Shown here piece by piece: positions 9,664 to 20,877 of a stretch of 64,000 nucleotides of DNA. Positions within the stretch are counted from its first letter, which is position 1; each line of letters starts with the position of its first letter. The DNA is taken from the NCBI GenBank assembly GCA_035079385.1, contig JAVHKY010000024.1, positions 9,424,001-9,488,000 of the forward strand. Direction: 5' to 3'. Source of the stretch: Aspidiotus rigidus (lineage: Eukaryota; Arthropoda; Insecta; Hemiptera; Diaspididae). Made by a program: the position numbers and the translations under genes. A model generated the notes under the pieces. It saw nothing but the letters and a program-made list of their open reading frames with translations. It did not search any database and was not told the DNA's origin.

Positions 9664-12518
9664 CAGTGGCGTAGCGAAGGGGGGGGTTAAGGGGGTCGGA
9701 ACCCCACCCTTGATGGTTAATTGAAATATTGAATTTATGCCGAAAAAGCAGGGGAGAAAGTAAAGCGTGCGATATTCATTGTTTTTGAAAGCGCACGCGA
9801 GTAGAAAATCTAATGATAGCTCAAAAGATAACAAAACAATGAGTAACCAAGACAAATCATTTCTCGTTTTTTCTTGCTTGGTTTGATTTCATATCGTGAC
9901 CCTCTTCTTCTTTTTCTTTTTTTTTTTTTCCTTCTTTAGTTGCTCGTGAATTAGTTAGGAACAGCCAAGTGTAGCAAGGCGTTGCATTATGGATAAATTT
10001 GTTGTAAAAAGATTAAAATTGGATCCGTCTGTTTTTCAACCTGAAATTGATGAACCTCTTCATTGTGATACTTCGACTTCAGAGAGATTGATGGTGGATG
10101 AGTGCGATGATCTCGCGTCTGTCAACGCTTCTGAGCCTGAGGGTACCGATGTGAATCCGAATGATATTTCCTTATTTGTTAATAACAATTTGACCGACTT
10201 TGGAAGACTCGACCAATTAAACAATATCTGGACACCCGACCGTAAGTTTAATTTTCCGACGAGAAATCTTGGTGGTAGAAATTTGAAATTCCAGCATAGC
10301 TGGCTCGATCCTTTTCCTTGGTTAGCCTACTCAAAAATCAAAGATGGGGCATATTGCAAATTCTGCGTTCTTTTCAAGCAGAGAGAAGGAGGAAGTGGAA
10401 GGCAGACACTCCATAGTTTGTGCTCGAAAGAATTTTTCAAATGGAAAGATGCTTTAGAATATTTTCGAAAACATGAAACTAATATTTATCATACAAAGAT
10501 TGAGGCTTCCGTTCGTTCCTTACAGAATATTTCGAATCAAAAAACGTCGTCTGTCAACCTCCAGCTCGATTCAGCTAAAAAAACCCTAGTTTTAGAAAAT
10601 AGAAAACCTATTATTCCAATTATTGAAACGATTCTACTGTGCGGTCGACAGGGTTTGGCCCTTCGTGAACATCGTCAGTTAGAAAGTAACCCTGGTAATT
10701 TCTTGGCGATCCTGAACTATTCTTTGAGCTTAGCGGCTAACGAAGAATTCAACCGAATTCGAGAAAAATGTAAAAAAAATGCAACGTATACTAGCCCTCA
10801 GATTCAGAACGAAATAATCACCTCATGTGGGTCTTTAATAACCAAGAAAATTGTTTCAGAAATTACGAAGGCTAAATATTATTGTATTTTGGCTGACGAA
10901 ACTACTGACGTGAGTAATATCGAACAGTTAGCTCTCTGCGTACGATATATTGATGTTGAAAATTATAAAATTGTTGAGAGATTTTTCACGTTTGTGCAAG
11001 TCGAAAGCATAAAGGGTCAAAATCTAGCTGATGCTATACTTCGTACGCTAGAAGAAAATGGTCTTGATCATTCATGCATCAGAGGGCAGGGCTACGACGG
11101 AGCATCAAATATGAGTGGTAAATTCGTCGGTGTTGCTGCTCTCATTTCGAAAAAGGTGAAAACTGCTATCTACGTCCACTGTTTGAGTCATCGTTTAAAT
11201 TTATGTCTATCTACAGCCAGCGAATTGCCTGCTGTGCGGAATACAACGGGAACTGTTGAATCCGTGTACAATTTTTTCCACACTCCGAAGCGTGAATGTT
11301 GTTTGAAAACATTTGTGAGTCAGGTTTCAGGGGAATACGCGAATAAAAAATTGAAGAGATTTAATCCGACTCGATTCATTGAGAGGCACAGCTCTATTAC
11401 AATTTTCGTCAATTTACAAGAAGCAATAATGTTAGCCTTACAAGAAATATCAACGACTTGGGAAGACCGTGCTTCATCTACCTCAGCTACACAATTATTA
11501 CAAAATCTTAGAAGTTCAGAATTTAATATTACTATAAGAATTCTCGAGTTTGTCTTGTCACACACCATCGGTTTGAGCAAATTTTTACAAAAGCGAAATA
11601 TCGATCTACAGCAAGCAATTACGCATGTTAAAGTAATTATTAATAGTTTGAAAGATGCCAGATCAAACGTTGAGAAAATCTTCTCTTCTTTATTTTCAAC
11701 GACGGAGGAAGCTGGTGAAAAACTAGATTTCGAAATAACTATGCCACGAATTGTGGGAAGACAGAGACACCGTTCAAATACACCTGCTACGTCTCCTGAA
11801 GCTCACTATCGTGTCAATATATTTATTCCTTTTCTGGATCATGTCATCAAAGAATTGACGGAGAGATTTTTAAATCATGAAGACACCCTCGCGAATTTCA
11901 ACGTTCTCACGAATGCCACCTCCCTAAATGAGGACCAAATAATCAATCTTCGCAAATTGTTCGACCTGTATAAATCTGATTTAAAAGAGGGACATTCTTT
12001 CGACAAAGTTGTTATCGAGATTAATAATTGGAAGAACCATCTTACGATGTGTAAAGTTGGTGGTGACGATTCTGTGATCGATCTTTTAAAACATTGCAAT
12101 GAAATATTTTTCCCAAATGTTCGAATTTTATTATGTATTTTTGGTTGCTTACCGGTCTCAACATGTACTCCGGAACGGAGCTTTAGTACGTTGAAATTTC
12201 TAAAAAATTACTTACGTAATTCTTCCTCCGAAGCTAGACTTAATGGTCTAGCCCATTTATATTCGAATAAAGATATAGAGATTAGTGTTAAGGAAATTTT
12301 GGAAGATTTTTGTTTGAAAACTCGAAGAATAAATTTTAAATTGTAAGTTTTTAATTTTAATGAATTTTTATTCAGACAAAATAAACTTGTAAATTCATAT
12401 TGTCTACGTTCCTACTAAATTATTTTCTCATCATCCTTCCACCTCCCCCCCCCCAGAAAAATTCGAATTTTCCCTTCCTTAAAACCCCCCCCTTGAACAT
12501 TTTCTGGCTACGCCACTG
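9664..12518 (+). mobile_element. complete hAT element (2855 bp) with perfect 8-bp target duplication
   Basis: The ends are inverted: CAGTGGCGTAGC at 9664 and GCTACGCCACTG ending at 12518. The flanks are identical 8-mers, CAAAAAGG, at 9656-9663 and 12519-12526, the hallmark of hAT insertion. Subterminal regions hold G runs on the left and C runs on the right. The single long ORF inside (9989-12346) is intact. The element sits in the fourth intron of the PIN/CXC pseudogene; without it that intron would be about 80 bp. Perfect duplications, clean ends and an intact ORF suggest recent insertion. Confidence 0.95.
9989..12346 (+). CDS. hAT transposase, DUF4371/TTF-finger type (785 aa)
   Basis: This is a single uninterrupted ORF starting at ATG (MDKFVVKRLKLDPSVF). 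A TTF-type zinc-finger region spans about residues 104-190 and includes PFPWLAYSKIKDGAYCKFC. The RNase H-like catalytic domain follows, with ILADETTDVSNIEQ (catalytic Asp near residue 302) and GQGYDGASNMSG (second Asp near 369). The C-terminal hAT dimerisation region lies at about residues 690-770, with CTPERSFSTLKFLKNYLR containing the conserved Glu and the ERSFS signature. The enzyme would excise and reinsert DNA between the CAGTGGCG termini. Length and domain order are full for this family (ZMYM1/THAP0-like hAT). No promoter is obvious in the roughly 320-bp leader. It may be active, but this is not shown. Confidence 0.9.
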   Translation: MDKFVVKRLKLDPSVFQPEIDEPLHCDTSTSERLMVDECDDLASVNASEPEGTDVNPNDISLFVNNNLTDFGRLDQLNNIWTPDRKFNFPTRNLGGRNLKFQHSWLDPFPWLAYSKIKDGAYCKFCVLFKQREGGSGRQTLHSLCSKEFFKWKDALEYFRKHETNIYHTKIEASVRSLQNISNQKTSSVNLQLDSAKKTLVLENRKPIIPIIETILLCGRQGLALREHRQLESNPGNFLAILNYSLSLAANEEFNRIREKCKKNATYTSPQIQNEIITSCGSLITKKIVSEITKAKYYCILADETTDVSNIEQLALCVRYIDVENYKIVERFFTFVQVESIKGQNLADAILRTLEENGLDHSCIRGQGYDGASNMSGKFVGVAALISKKVKTAIYVHCLSHRLNLCLSTASELPAVRNTTGTVESVYNFFHTPKRECCLKTFVSQVSGEYANKKLKRFNPTRFIERHSSITIFVNLQEAIMLALQEISTTWEDRASSTSATQLLQNLRSSEFNITIRILEFVLSHTIGLSKFLQKRNIDLQQAITHVKVIINSLKDARSNVEKIFSSLFSTTEEAGEKLDFEITMPRIVGRQRHRSNTPATSPEAHYRVNIFIPFLDHVIKELTERFLNHEDTLANFNVLTNATSLNEDQIINLRKLFDLYKSDLKEGHSFDKVVIEINNWKNHLTMCKVGGDDSVIDLLKHCNEIFFPNVRILLCIFGCLPVSTCTPERSFSTLKFLKNYLRNSSSEARLNGLAHLYSNKDIEISVKEILEDFCLKTRRINFKL

Positions 12519-13307
12519 CAAAAAGGAATAATTTCCCCCGAAGTAGCTAGCTCTGACGTCATTTCATTTTTTACAGTGTTTTTCCCCATTTCAGGCTGTG
12601 ATTCGACCGGCTTTTTTGACAAAAGGCAAGAGCACGATTTTCACGTGGCTGAAAAACGACGAAAAAGCTCAGGGTTTGGCAGCTCGTTTTCAGCAAAAAA
12701 ATCTAACCCAAGAGGAGGTCATTTCAATGGGTAGTAGACTTATACTGTCATTGTATAAGTGCGAACGAGAAATATCGTTGAATGAGTTCCGCTTTGTGTT
12801 CTTCAAAAGGAAGGTCGCAAAAAGTATGAAGCCCACGACCTTGGAGAAACTTCCTCCTACAGAGGACGCAGCGCATTACCATTCACTGAGAGTATACCAC
12901 CAAATTGCGACTTGGAATAACTGCGCCCTGTCGCCGCTGGAATGGGGATGGCAAGGTTTTCCTTTAGAGCCTATACAAAGCACATTGTTGCCTGCTCCGC
13001 AAGCTCTCCTTAATAACATTGCATGTGCTTGCAAAAAAGGCTGCTTGCGGAGCTGTGGCTGTCGAAAAGCCGGATTAAAATGTTCCGTAATATGTTCCCA
13101 TTGTAAAGGTAATGATAAGTACCTTCTTTGATTTTCCATCTAAAAAACTTAATAATTATTTACCACCGAATTATTTATGCTTGTACCTATGTTCTTATAG
13201 GAAAATCTTGCTTTAATAAAAATGATTATCTAAGCCTAAATACAGAAGACGACGGTGAACATGATGATGAAAACATTGAAGAAATCATTCTACACATTGA
13301 TTGGTAA

Positions 13308-14905
13308 TATGTGTATGCCATGTATGTACACTAATGTGTTGTCGAATATTCAACTTAATTTTACTACCTTTCATAATCATACTTAATCTAAAATGAATTT
13401 TAATAAAAATAGACCTACTTGAAATAAACATTATAATAATTGGGCCTAAGTATATTTATTAATTTAATTAACCAATTTAATTACATAAAAATAATTATTA
13501 ATTACCTATATATTATACCAAGAATGAATAATTCATTAAAAAAAAATAATTATAATGTAAATATGTTAATTTATCCTCTTTAATTCTGATAATAATGCAC
13601 GTACATACTGTATTTGTATACGACTTTTCAAGCAACTACACCACTACATGTTGTACGTCCACTGTGTTGTATTCTAGGCGCCATGCTATAGGTACTCTAT
13701 ACTGTATAAAAGAACTTGGCAATTTCAGCGTCATTTATCTCCGCTTCTGTTGCTCGGAACGAAAGAATGATAGGAACCATTTTTCAAGAAAATTTTATGG
13801 GCTTCAACTTTTGTTTGAAACATTTTTCGATCTGATTGCGTATTAAGCGAGTTATGAAAAAAAGTCTGAAAATTGGGACGTTCCGCCCCCTGTGGATCAC
13901 GATGCACGGGTCAGAGGGGAGGGGATTTTTAGTATGTTGATAAGTACTACCTAATGAACAAATGTACCGAAAACTAGCTTTATAGGAATCATTCCCACCA
14001 CTCACTTCTATTTTGGCGTACTATAAACTCTCAATCAAAAGACCTCAGCACTGAACGCGAAAACAGCGATGACGTCACGCTCGATAGGCCATCCTCGTAC
14101 AGCGCGTAAGATGGAGAAAACTCGTTTTTTTTACTTCATTTAAAGATGACTCGATAAATACTAATTTTAACGAAAAATCACGAGATAAAATATGTTGCCC
14201 ATAAAATTTTCTTTCCAGTCGTAATATTTTCATAATTTTAGCATTAACGTACACACTTCATTTTTTTTATTTGCAATTCGCGTTTCTCGGCGCATTTTTA
14301 GAACTAAAGAAAATAAGACGCGTAGGTTAATGCTAAAATTATGAAAATACTATTATACTTTTAGAAGCACGTCAATTTGAGGTATGAAAAATCCTTCCAG
14401 TAGTTGTGGAGAAATGAATAGCCTTCATACTTTTCGGAAAAACGAATTTAAATGAAGTAGAATCGTGATCATCTGTAACAAGGACTCAAAAAACGAGCTT
14501 CACTAGGAACTGAAGCTAGTTTCTTCGGATAGAGAGATTACGTGAAAAATTTTTGGAAATAGAATCTGCAACTTTCATAGTCAGTTAGTTGTCTTGGGGT
14601 CTATTCATTTATTACGTAAGGGTCTCGGGGGAGGGGTGAAAAATCTCGCATGACCTCATTTGGGGGAAGGGGGTAATAATCCATTCCTATGTGCGTTTTT
14701 TATCGTTTTTTCAGTCATAAATTCACCTTCAGAGTGAGCAAAAAAATCACACGTTGCTGATAGACATTCAGGGGAAAAACTGTCAGGAGGGCTAGCTTCG
14801 TTTTTTATCAAAATTTTATAAATTCATAACGCTCTAAACAGAATTTTTGGCGAAATTTTATTTAGGGGGGATAGAAAGTCTCATGTATCCTCACATGAGG
14901 GAAAG
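13308..14905. other. non-coding stretch with a degenerate fold-back region
   Basis: No gene is supported. Bases 13380-13570 are very AT-rich. Between about 14130 and 14460 several short blocks recur in inverted order, including ATTTTCATAATTTTAGCATT near 14226 and its complement near 14329, and TTACTTCATTTAAA near 14134 with its complement near 14443. This looks like an old MITE or hairpin element. G-rich lines near 14620-14680 and 14865-14915 resemble transposon ends but have no clear partner. Confidence 0.5.
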
Positions 14906-14917
14906 GTGGGGTTTGGC

Positions 14918-15055
14918 GACATTTTCCCGACAGCGTTTTTCCGACACCACTTTTTCCCGACAAGCAATTTTACCGACATTGTATTTTCCCGACGCGACAT
15001 TTTGCCGCAAAGTTTTTTTCCGACACTTATCATGAGAAGTTTTCCGACACAAAAA
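14918..15055. repeat. degenerate short repeat of TTTTCCCGACA type
   Basis: The motif TTTNCCGACA recurs eight or nine times with spacings of roughly 12-20 bp. The irregular period suggests decayed simple-sequence expansion. Confidence 0.65.
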
Positions 15056-15120
15056 TTTGCTTGCATAGCAATTGTAATAATAATTTCAAACCTGAAGCCT
15101 TCTTCGCATTCTTCGTCATA

Positions 15121-15640
15121 ATGTCAGCACGAATTATCGGCAAGCAGCTGTATCTTGACGATTACGTTTACTACCGTACCCGAGAACGCAAGAAGTTATT
15201 GGGAGTGCCGTTGGTGAAAAGCTGGATTATGTTCAGCTCGCGCTGTCACTATAATACACGCAGATAATGGAGCCCTACAAGTAGTTCAAGGTACAGACGT
15301 ATCAGAGCACAGTCATGCTCCAAATGTCGAAGAAAATAAAGCGGCCGAAATAACTAAGGCAATTAAGAGGCGAGCAGAGGATCATCCCGAAGAGCGTCCT
15401 GCTCAGATGCTTCGGACAGAATTGCAAGGGGCTGATCCTGGAGTGCTTAGCCAACTGCCGGAGCAGACGGCTCTCGTAAGAAGAATTCAACGCGTACGAA
15501 AGAAAAATATGCCCGCTAATCCGAAAAAATTGGACGATCTCGAAGATATTCCAGCTGTTTACCAAAAAACAATAATAGGGGAGCAGTTCCTACTTCATGA
15601 CTCGCGGACGGCTGCGGATTCAGATATGTCATCCATAGAA
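15121..15640 (+). pseudogene. FLYWCH zinc finger and linker of a MULE transposase, broken
   Basis: A FLYWCH finger begins at ATG 15121 (IIGKQLYLDDYVYYRTRER). The frame shifts near 15190, continues as YWECRW, meets an in-frame TGA, and then reads KAGLCSARAVTIIHA. The His pair follows at SEHSHAP. From 15330 the frame is open and encodes the linker typical of these proteins (RRAEDHPEERPAQMLRTEL, KKNMPANPKKLDDLEDIP, IGEQFLLHDS). The MULE catalytic domain that should follow is absent; a C-terminal MULE piece occurs much later at 24552-25125. Two disabling changes in 100 bp mark it as a pseudogene. Confidence 0.7.
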
Positions 15641-16202
15641 GAAGAAGATGATACCAGCAACGCCGACGACAGCGAGTCTGAGTACGTTAAAGGGCAACGA
15701 TTATGCCGGGCCATCTTTCACGAAAATATTACAAAATTCGGCAACTGGGCCGGGTACAAAAAAAAGTTGGAAGATGGAAAGATGGTTAAAATATCCTGCC
15801 GGGCGTTCAAGGACCTCCAGACATTCAAGATACTAGCCGGTAAGTATGGGTATATCTGTAATTCTATTTAATATTGATGAATGCGTATTTCAACAAGATT
15901 GTTCTTTTCGTATTTCTTTGTTGAAAATTGAAATAGATGGAAGGTATGAAGTTCCGGATGATTATGGATACCTTTTCACTGTCCGAGAAAATCACATTCT
16001 CCGCAAGGAAATTATTTACGTACTGAAAGAGTTCGACAAAGTGATAACTCGGCAAAATAGTGACCATGTTGTGAGCGCCTCGTTTGATTTAGGAGCAACC
16101 CTGTTACCATCATATTCAGAAGCACCCCTGCAGTACTACTCGCGTAAATTAGGAGTTAATAACTTCACCATCTGGGATTCGGATCTGCCCAACTCCACAT
16201 GA
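15641..16202 (+). pseudogene. 5' fragment of an RNase H-like transposase gene
   Basis: An acidic ORF at about 15641-15840 (IEEEDDTSNADDSESEY) ends at a GTAAGT donor. A second block at about 15937-16199 encodes VVSASFDLGATLLPSYSEA and then PLQYYSRKLGVNNFTIWDSD. The second block aligns with the segment around 26930-27030 in the gene at 25863-27748 (shared SFD, LP and PLxY...KxG spacing). It represents the first catalytic Asp region of that transposase-like family. The remainder is missing here, and the 3' portion of such a gene appears at 19004-19651. Confidence 0.5.
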
Positions 16203-17310
16203 TATCGGTAAGCAAAGTAGCACCCTACACAATGGTTCATATTGCTTTCAAGTGGAATAGTATAACACTAAACTTTTATCATTAATTTAGCCTTAATAAT
16301 AATTGCAGGAAACTTCAACAAAACGATAAGAGTTGAATAATAATCGTCTTCGCGAGTAATGAAGCATGATAAAGAAGATTGTATCATAAAGTGGTATCTG
16401 CACCAACTCATGCGACAGAAGTTAGAGCCAATAGGTTGTATCTGCATTCTCTTTCAAATATCGCGCCATTCCAATGAAAAATAATGCTATTTCGATCATG
16501 AACTTTATTTCATGTATTCCTGTAGGGTTTTTCCTCATACTTTTCAGCTAGCACTACACCATTTGAAATAGTGCTCTTAACGGCAATGTTGAAAATTATT
16601 TTTCCCTCTCCTGCAAAATCACGTGACAAGCAGATACTACCTTATCCTACTAGACCCACAAATTGTCGCCGGTATTACCAACGTCAACTACCTCATAGAA
16701 GGGGATTGTTGCATCGAGGAGTTTGGGATTAACGAGACAGTAAGTAACTTGATAATTTCAAAGAAATCTACTTTGAACTCTCTTTACAGTGTGTCATTTT
16801 CAACAGGAAGTAACCGTATATCCTTCTGATAATGAAGATAATTTGCCCCACTTCGAAGACGAATGTTTCCAGTCACATTCAGAATCGCGCACGCCGCGCG
16901 TGCGCTACTAAAAAAAATGCATTAGTATCGACTCTTAGTCGATACATACTGAATAATTTGAAACTGTTCATAATGTGCAGCGAATTTCATGAGATCCCTG
17001 AAGAAGGATTTACTGTGTTACTGAATTATTTTCGACGTGCTGTCGATTGCGAATCCGAGCGCCGCTTTGAGACATCTCCAACAATACTTCCACGACGAAT
17101 GGAATGCGGCTGTCGCAAGGTCGAACATTTAGTTATCAAATATTGGACCTCTTGTTTCAGAACCATATGTCTTTTTAGATTGGAGTGAACCACAGTCGGT
17201 GATTTTTGTAATATAGTGACTGGTAACAAAACAAACTGAATCAAGGATGTGATGAATTATATTCAATCTTGAGATGAAATAAGAGATCTTGGCGAGCCTC
17301 AAAAATTCCT
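16203..17310 (+). other. unassigned stretch with a possible two-exon ORF
   Basis: Nothing is recognisable. One weak coding possibility joins about 16623-16739 (ending INET at a GTAAGT donor) to 16807-16911 (EVTVYPSDNEDNLPHFEDEC). The phases agree and a TAA follows. It may be debris of one of the surrounding elements. Confidence 0.25.
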
Positions 17311-17319
17311 AGGGGAACG

Positions 17320-17590
17320 ACTACATCCAACCGAAAAGAAAACACCACAAAAGAAAAAAAGAGCTTTTTTTGTTACGGACCGCACTTTTCTCGGGGATAT
17401 TCCAAATATCCTACCGCTGAAGAACGGAAGGAAAAAGCTAAAGGTAACTGTTTCAATTGTCTCGCTGGCAACCACCATATCAAAAAATGCATCAGCAAAA
17501 AATATTTGAAATGAATGAACAAATCTTAGAAAAACGTAAACAGCGTACAGCAAAAGAAGCGGAACAAAAAAAAAAGGGGAAACCATAATT
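17320..17590 (+). pseudogene. BEL/Pao-type gag remnant with zinc knuckle
   Basis: One frame reads YPTAEERKEKAKG and then CFNCLAGNHHIKKC, a CCHC knuckle of the C-x2-C-x4-H-x4-C pattern. It is preceded by a decayed first knuckle (CYGPHFSR). This paired arrangement is typical of BEL/Pao gag proteins. A stop follows within a few codons. No reverse transcriptase is present nearby, so this is an isolated fragment. Confidence 0.55.
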
Positions 17591-18205
17591 GAAAAGAGTC
17601 TTTTTAAACGCCCTCGCGAGAATCAGCCTGAAATTAATTTGTATCGTACTCTGTACTCGAAGTAGAAGCAGAATGACTGTTACAAGTGAGAAAATGGAAC
17701 GGATGCTTGGTCAAATGTTGGAAGACAGTCGATTGGAAGAAAATTGAATAAGAGAGACGACGGGAATTCTATAGAATTTACAAGCTTTGTACAAGGGGAG
17801 TGAAGGGGGTGCGCCAAATAAGGCGCAGGTGTCGAAAATATTCGAAATGTGCCTTTGTGACCACACCACCAGCGTCACAAAGACACATGAACACGATCAG
17901 ACAACCATTGAAGTCGAAGTCGAATCACACACATACACACGCTCTAAAATAACCACTGGTAATTAACAAAGAAAAATCTTTCTATCTCACAGTATCTCAC
18001 AGTTGCCGTTGTATTTTTATAACTATTCCGATCTCGTACAGTTGCCGTTATATTTTTATAATTATTCCATAAAGTAAGCTTGTGAAGGGAATGGCAGAAA
18101 TTAACGCGCTTGAAAATTGAAAGATATGGAAACCAATCAGGTCAGTACCAAATAAATCAATGATAATCTTTCAATCAATACGTTATTCATGCAAACCCTT
18201 AACAC
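17591..18205. other. non-coding stretch
   Basis: No gene is seen. Near 18000-18065 the phrase CAGTTGCCGTT(G/A)TATTTTTATAA occurs twice about 50 bp apart. The rest is unremarkable AT-rich sequence. Confidence 0.5.
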
Positions 18206-18211
18206 TTACTC

Positions 18212-18855
18212 TTGATCGAAATTAGTGATATATTCAAGCGCCTCTTCAACTCAATGGTTGTCTTTTCTGCTCATCAAATTACACACTACCAAGAAAAGAA
18301 GGATGTCGAGGCAGAGAAGACATCAGTGGTGATCCCCATGAGGGTAATGAATCCCTTCTCTGGCCGAGTGTCAAAAATAATAGAAATCGAGGCGGTCGTA
18401 TTACTAGACAAATCGGTAAAAGATACAATTGTTATTGGAGCGGATTAAATAAGAGAACTAAACATTGCAAAGAGCAATGACGACTTGAGCTTATCAGGAA
18501 TTATCGACAAAGAAAGAAACATCAAGATCTCTTCATGGGTCGAAACGACCCTACGGATCTATACGGGAGAGAGAACCAAATCGGAGTGATATCTCCAGCT
18601 CTATTTGGAAATCAGTTAAGGGCACTCTTCGAAGAGAAGTACGTTGACGGAATAAAAAGATGGATGCCAAAATCACTGGAGAGGACATCCGCAAATATGG
18701 CATCAATACTCGACTATAACTGTGAGTTTAACGAAATGTATCCAGAGTATAGGAGACAACCAGAACTGAGTTATGATATATATAAGATCCGAATGCCGAG
18801 AAGAGAAAGAGACATAAAATTTGAATTTGTATATGATTCCGACGAGAATCAATAA
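18212..18855 (+). pseudogene. retroelement protease-region ORF, copy 1 of 3
   Basis: The frame reads VVIPMRVMNPFSGRVSKI, then VVLLDKSVKDTIVIGAD, and after one TAA at 18446-18448 continues to 18855. The first part has the layout of a BEL/Pao-like aspartic protease, but the expected D-(S/T)-G is D-K-S. The second part (SSWVETTLRIYTGENQ, ALFGNQLRALFEEKYVDG, IKFEFVYDSDENQ) is clearly homologous to the ORFs at about 24155-24508 and 33122-33455. It is a decayed retroelement piece that became part of the composite repeats downstream. Confidence 0.5.
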
Positions 18856-19003
18856 AAACAAAAGAACGCGGATATACATAAATAAATATAGTCAAAGAAC
18901 GGCGTAAAATAAAAAGAATCGATAGTTTCTAGCCTAACCAAAAGAGAACGTTGGGTACAGTCGAAGAACGGCGAAAGAAGAAGCGCGAGACAGTTTATCT
19001 CAA

Positions 19004-19651
19004 ATGTATTCATCAATGAAGACTCCCATACTCAGGGGAAATAGAATGGAGTATGAGAAGAATCAGAACCGATCGACCCATTCGTTGAATCTTTCAAAAT
19101 TAATGAACATCACTATTGTGCCTAAGTACCTAGAAGTAGGGCAAACTCAAATGGAGGTCGATAACATGCACTGCAAAATTGAATATCAAGTACGAGGTAC
19201 GGACATTAATTTACCAACTGATTATATAAAGGTAATCGAAGGAGCTAGTGTACAAAAGCCTTACATTGTTAAGTACTTAGATTATACCTTTTTTGAGAAG
19301 TATGACTCGGTATGTTACGTAACGTCTGTGAAACCTCTTTCTTGTGCCACAGTGAACGACATTCATTGTCTAAAGTATACGCCCGACGGGGTCAGAAAAT
19401 ATAAATTGAGACACTCGGATGATTACTGTGTTCTGCGCGACCCATACATATTGAGACGTACAAAGAATAATTCAAATTTTGTTGGACCTGTGGCCTTGTC
19501 CGAAATCCCACGACTATATTTACAGCCACAGAAGATTGCTAAAGCCAAGTTTGATGACCTCCAAGTATTGAAGAAAACACTTGTTCGAGACTTTCATGTT
19601 TTTTATGATAATCTGCCGCGTCATTTACATCTTAGTTTTCTCAGAAGATGA
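19004..19651 (+). pseudogene. 3' fragment of an RNase H-like transposase gene
   Basis: The frame is open for 215 codons. It contains YLEVGQTQMEVDNMHCKIEY followed by INLPTDYIKV and VKYLDYTFFEKYDS. From memory, this matches the C-terminal half of the transposase-like family whose first catalytic region is seen at 15937-16199: a glutamine-for-histidine GxTxMExD motif followed by a domain with the LDYTFF segment. About 2.8 kb of unrelated retroelement debris lies between the two halves. No upstream start is convincing. Confidence 0.5.
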
Positions 19652-20780
19652 AATTTAATATTTTTTGAGGAATGTAACAAACTTTCATTACCGTAAGTTG
19701 ATATTGAATTATTTTTTCCCCTACTTATGTTTCAAGGCAGCAATTTGTGCCAAATTCTGAATGAATATTACCTTATTACTCCAAGTCCGTCTTCATAATT
19801 CTTCATTCCTTTGACTATTATTTTCATTGGAGTTGCTCAAATATATTTAGTTTTTACTCGTGTGTAACAATGTACTTTTTCTATAATATACATACAGGTC
19901 AGCAATCCGGTCTCAGACTTTTTCCCTAAAAAAAAGCAAACAGGAAAATCTATGCCTTATTCCTACATCAGAAGTGTCCCCACCCCTTTAAAAAACAAAA
20001 AATGAGAAATTTATGCATTCGTATGAGCGAAAATCGTATATCCCAGGTTCCGCGACTTGTTATAATATCATCGCGTGTACTCATATTTGGCACCACAAAA
20101 CAAAATATTGTAACATGTGTAGACAATATTTTGGATCTGTACAAACTTGATGGATGGGATCGTGATCCATTACTGTAAGCTTCATATTAGGTTTCCTCAA
20201 CAAAAAAATAAGTACTGGTTTTAATTTTCACCTTATCACAGCATCTGTTACTAATCCGTATACAATATTACCATGGGATCCCTCCTAGATTCCAAAATAA
20301 ACAATGAAACCATCGACTCCAACGAGGAGAACATTCCTCCTTTGGTAATGCAGCGAAGCCGGTCATTACCGAATATTTCTTCATTATAAGTATCTGTGTC
20401 AAGAAGTCCAGTTCAAGTATACCATGTGGTACAACAACCACCAGCGGAACCATTCGAGGTCTTCCATGATAGCTGGGCAACCTTACCCCGCTCAACTTAA
20501 CCCTCCCAGGTACGTTTCTGTCCACTACAGAGCGCGGCAAACGAACCGTGGCTTTTCCCGGTGGGCTCAACGTAGTCCCGTACTACTATCACCTGATGAC
20601 TGTTGAAAAAAACAAAAAACCATTAACTTCAGAAGATAATAAAAGAATTACAATTACCATATGGATTCAAAGGAAAAGAATTAATAATTTAGAAATCAAT
20701 TTTCTCCATTTAGAAACAAGGTAAATGACCAATATGCGCAAATGAAGAAGGTAAGATAAGATTATACAATATGTATACAT
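19652..20780. other. non-coding stretch
   Basis: No gene is supported. It is AT-rich with scattered homopolymers. Short ORFs near 20270-20600 on both strands lack any recognisable feature. Confidence 0.5.
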
Positions 20781-20877
20781 ATTATAATCTTTCTCGTTTT
20801 TCACTTCTTTTTGAAAAAATTTTTTTTTTCAATAGATAGACCCGACTTACACAATAACGAGAATATTTCCCCACCTA

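Larger units (their letters stand above)
5182..13307 (+). pseudogene. large PIN/FEN-like nuclease-related gene with C-terminal CXC motif, disabled
   Basis: Six exons join in phase: 5182-6187, 6747-7940, 8009-8278, 8441-9652, 12595-13108 and 13201-13307 (about 1433 codons). The frame is broken only by TAG at 5782-5784, TGA at 6160-6162 and one extra base in a T run near 12610. Exon 2 encodes a long conserved-looking region (LGGFHLLMSFMGAIGYIMTG). Exon 4 carries an acidic series typical of PIN/XPG nucleases: VIDGGFLL, VFDGYA, EGDADVLIV, GEDVDLLVLLL and, across the junction, HAFSGCDST. Exon 5 ends with a tesmin-type CXC cluster (CACKKGCLRSCGCRKAGLKC). From memory, homologous genes are multi-copy in several invertebrate genomes and usually left uncharacterised. 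Nuclease activity is inferred from motifs only. The start ATG at 5182 is a choice; the frame is open upstream to 5071. Confidence 0.6.
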
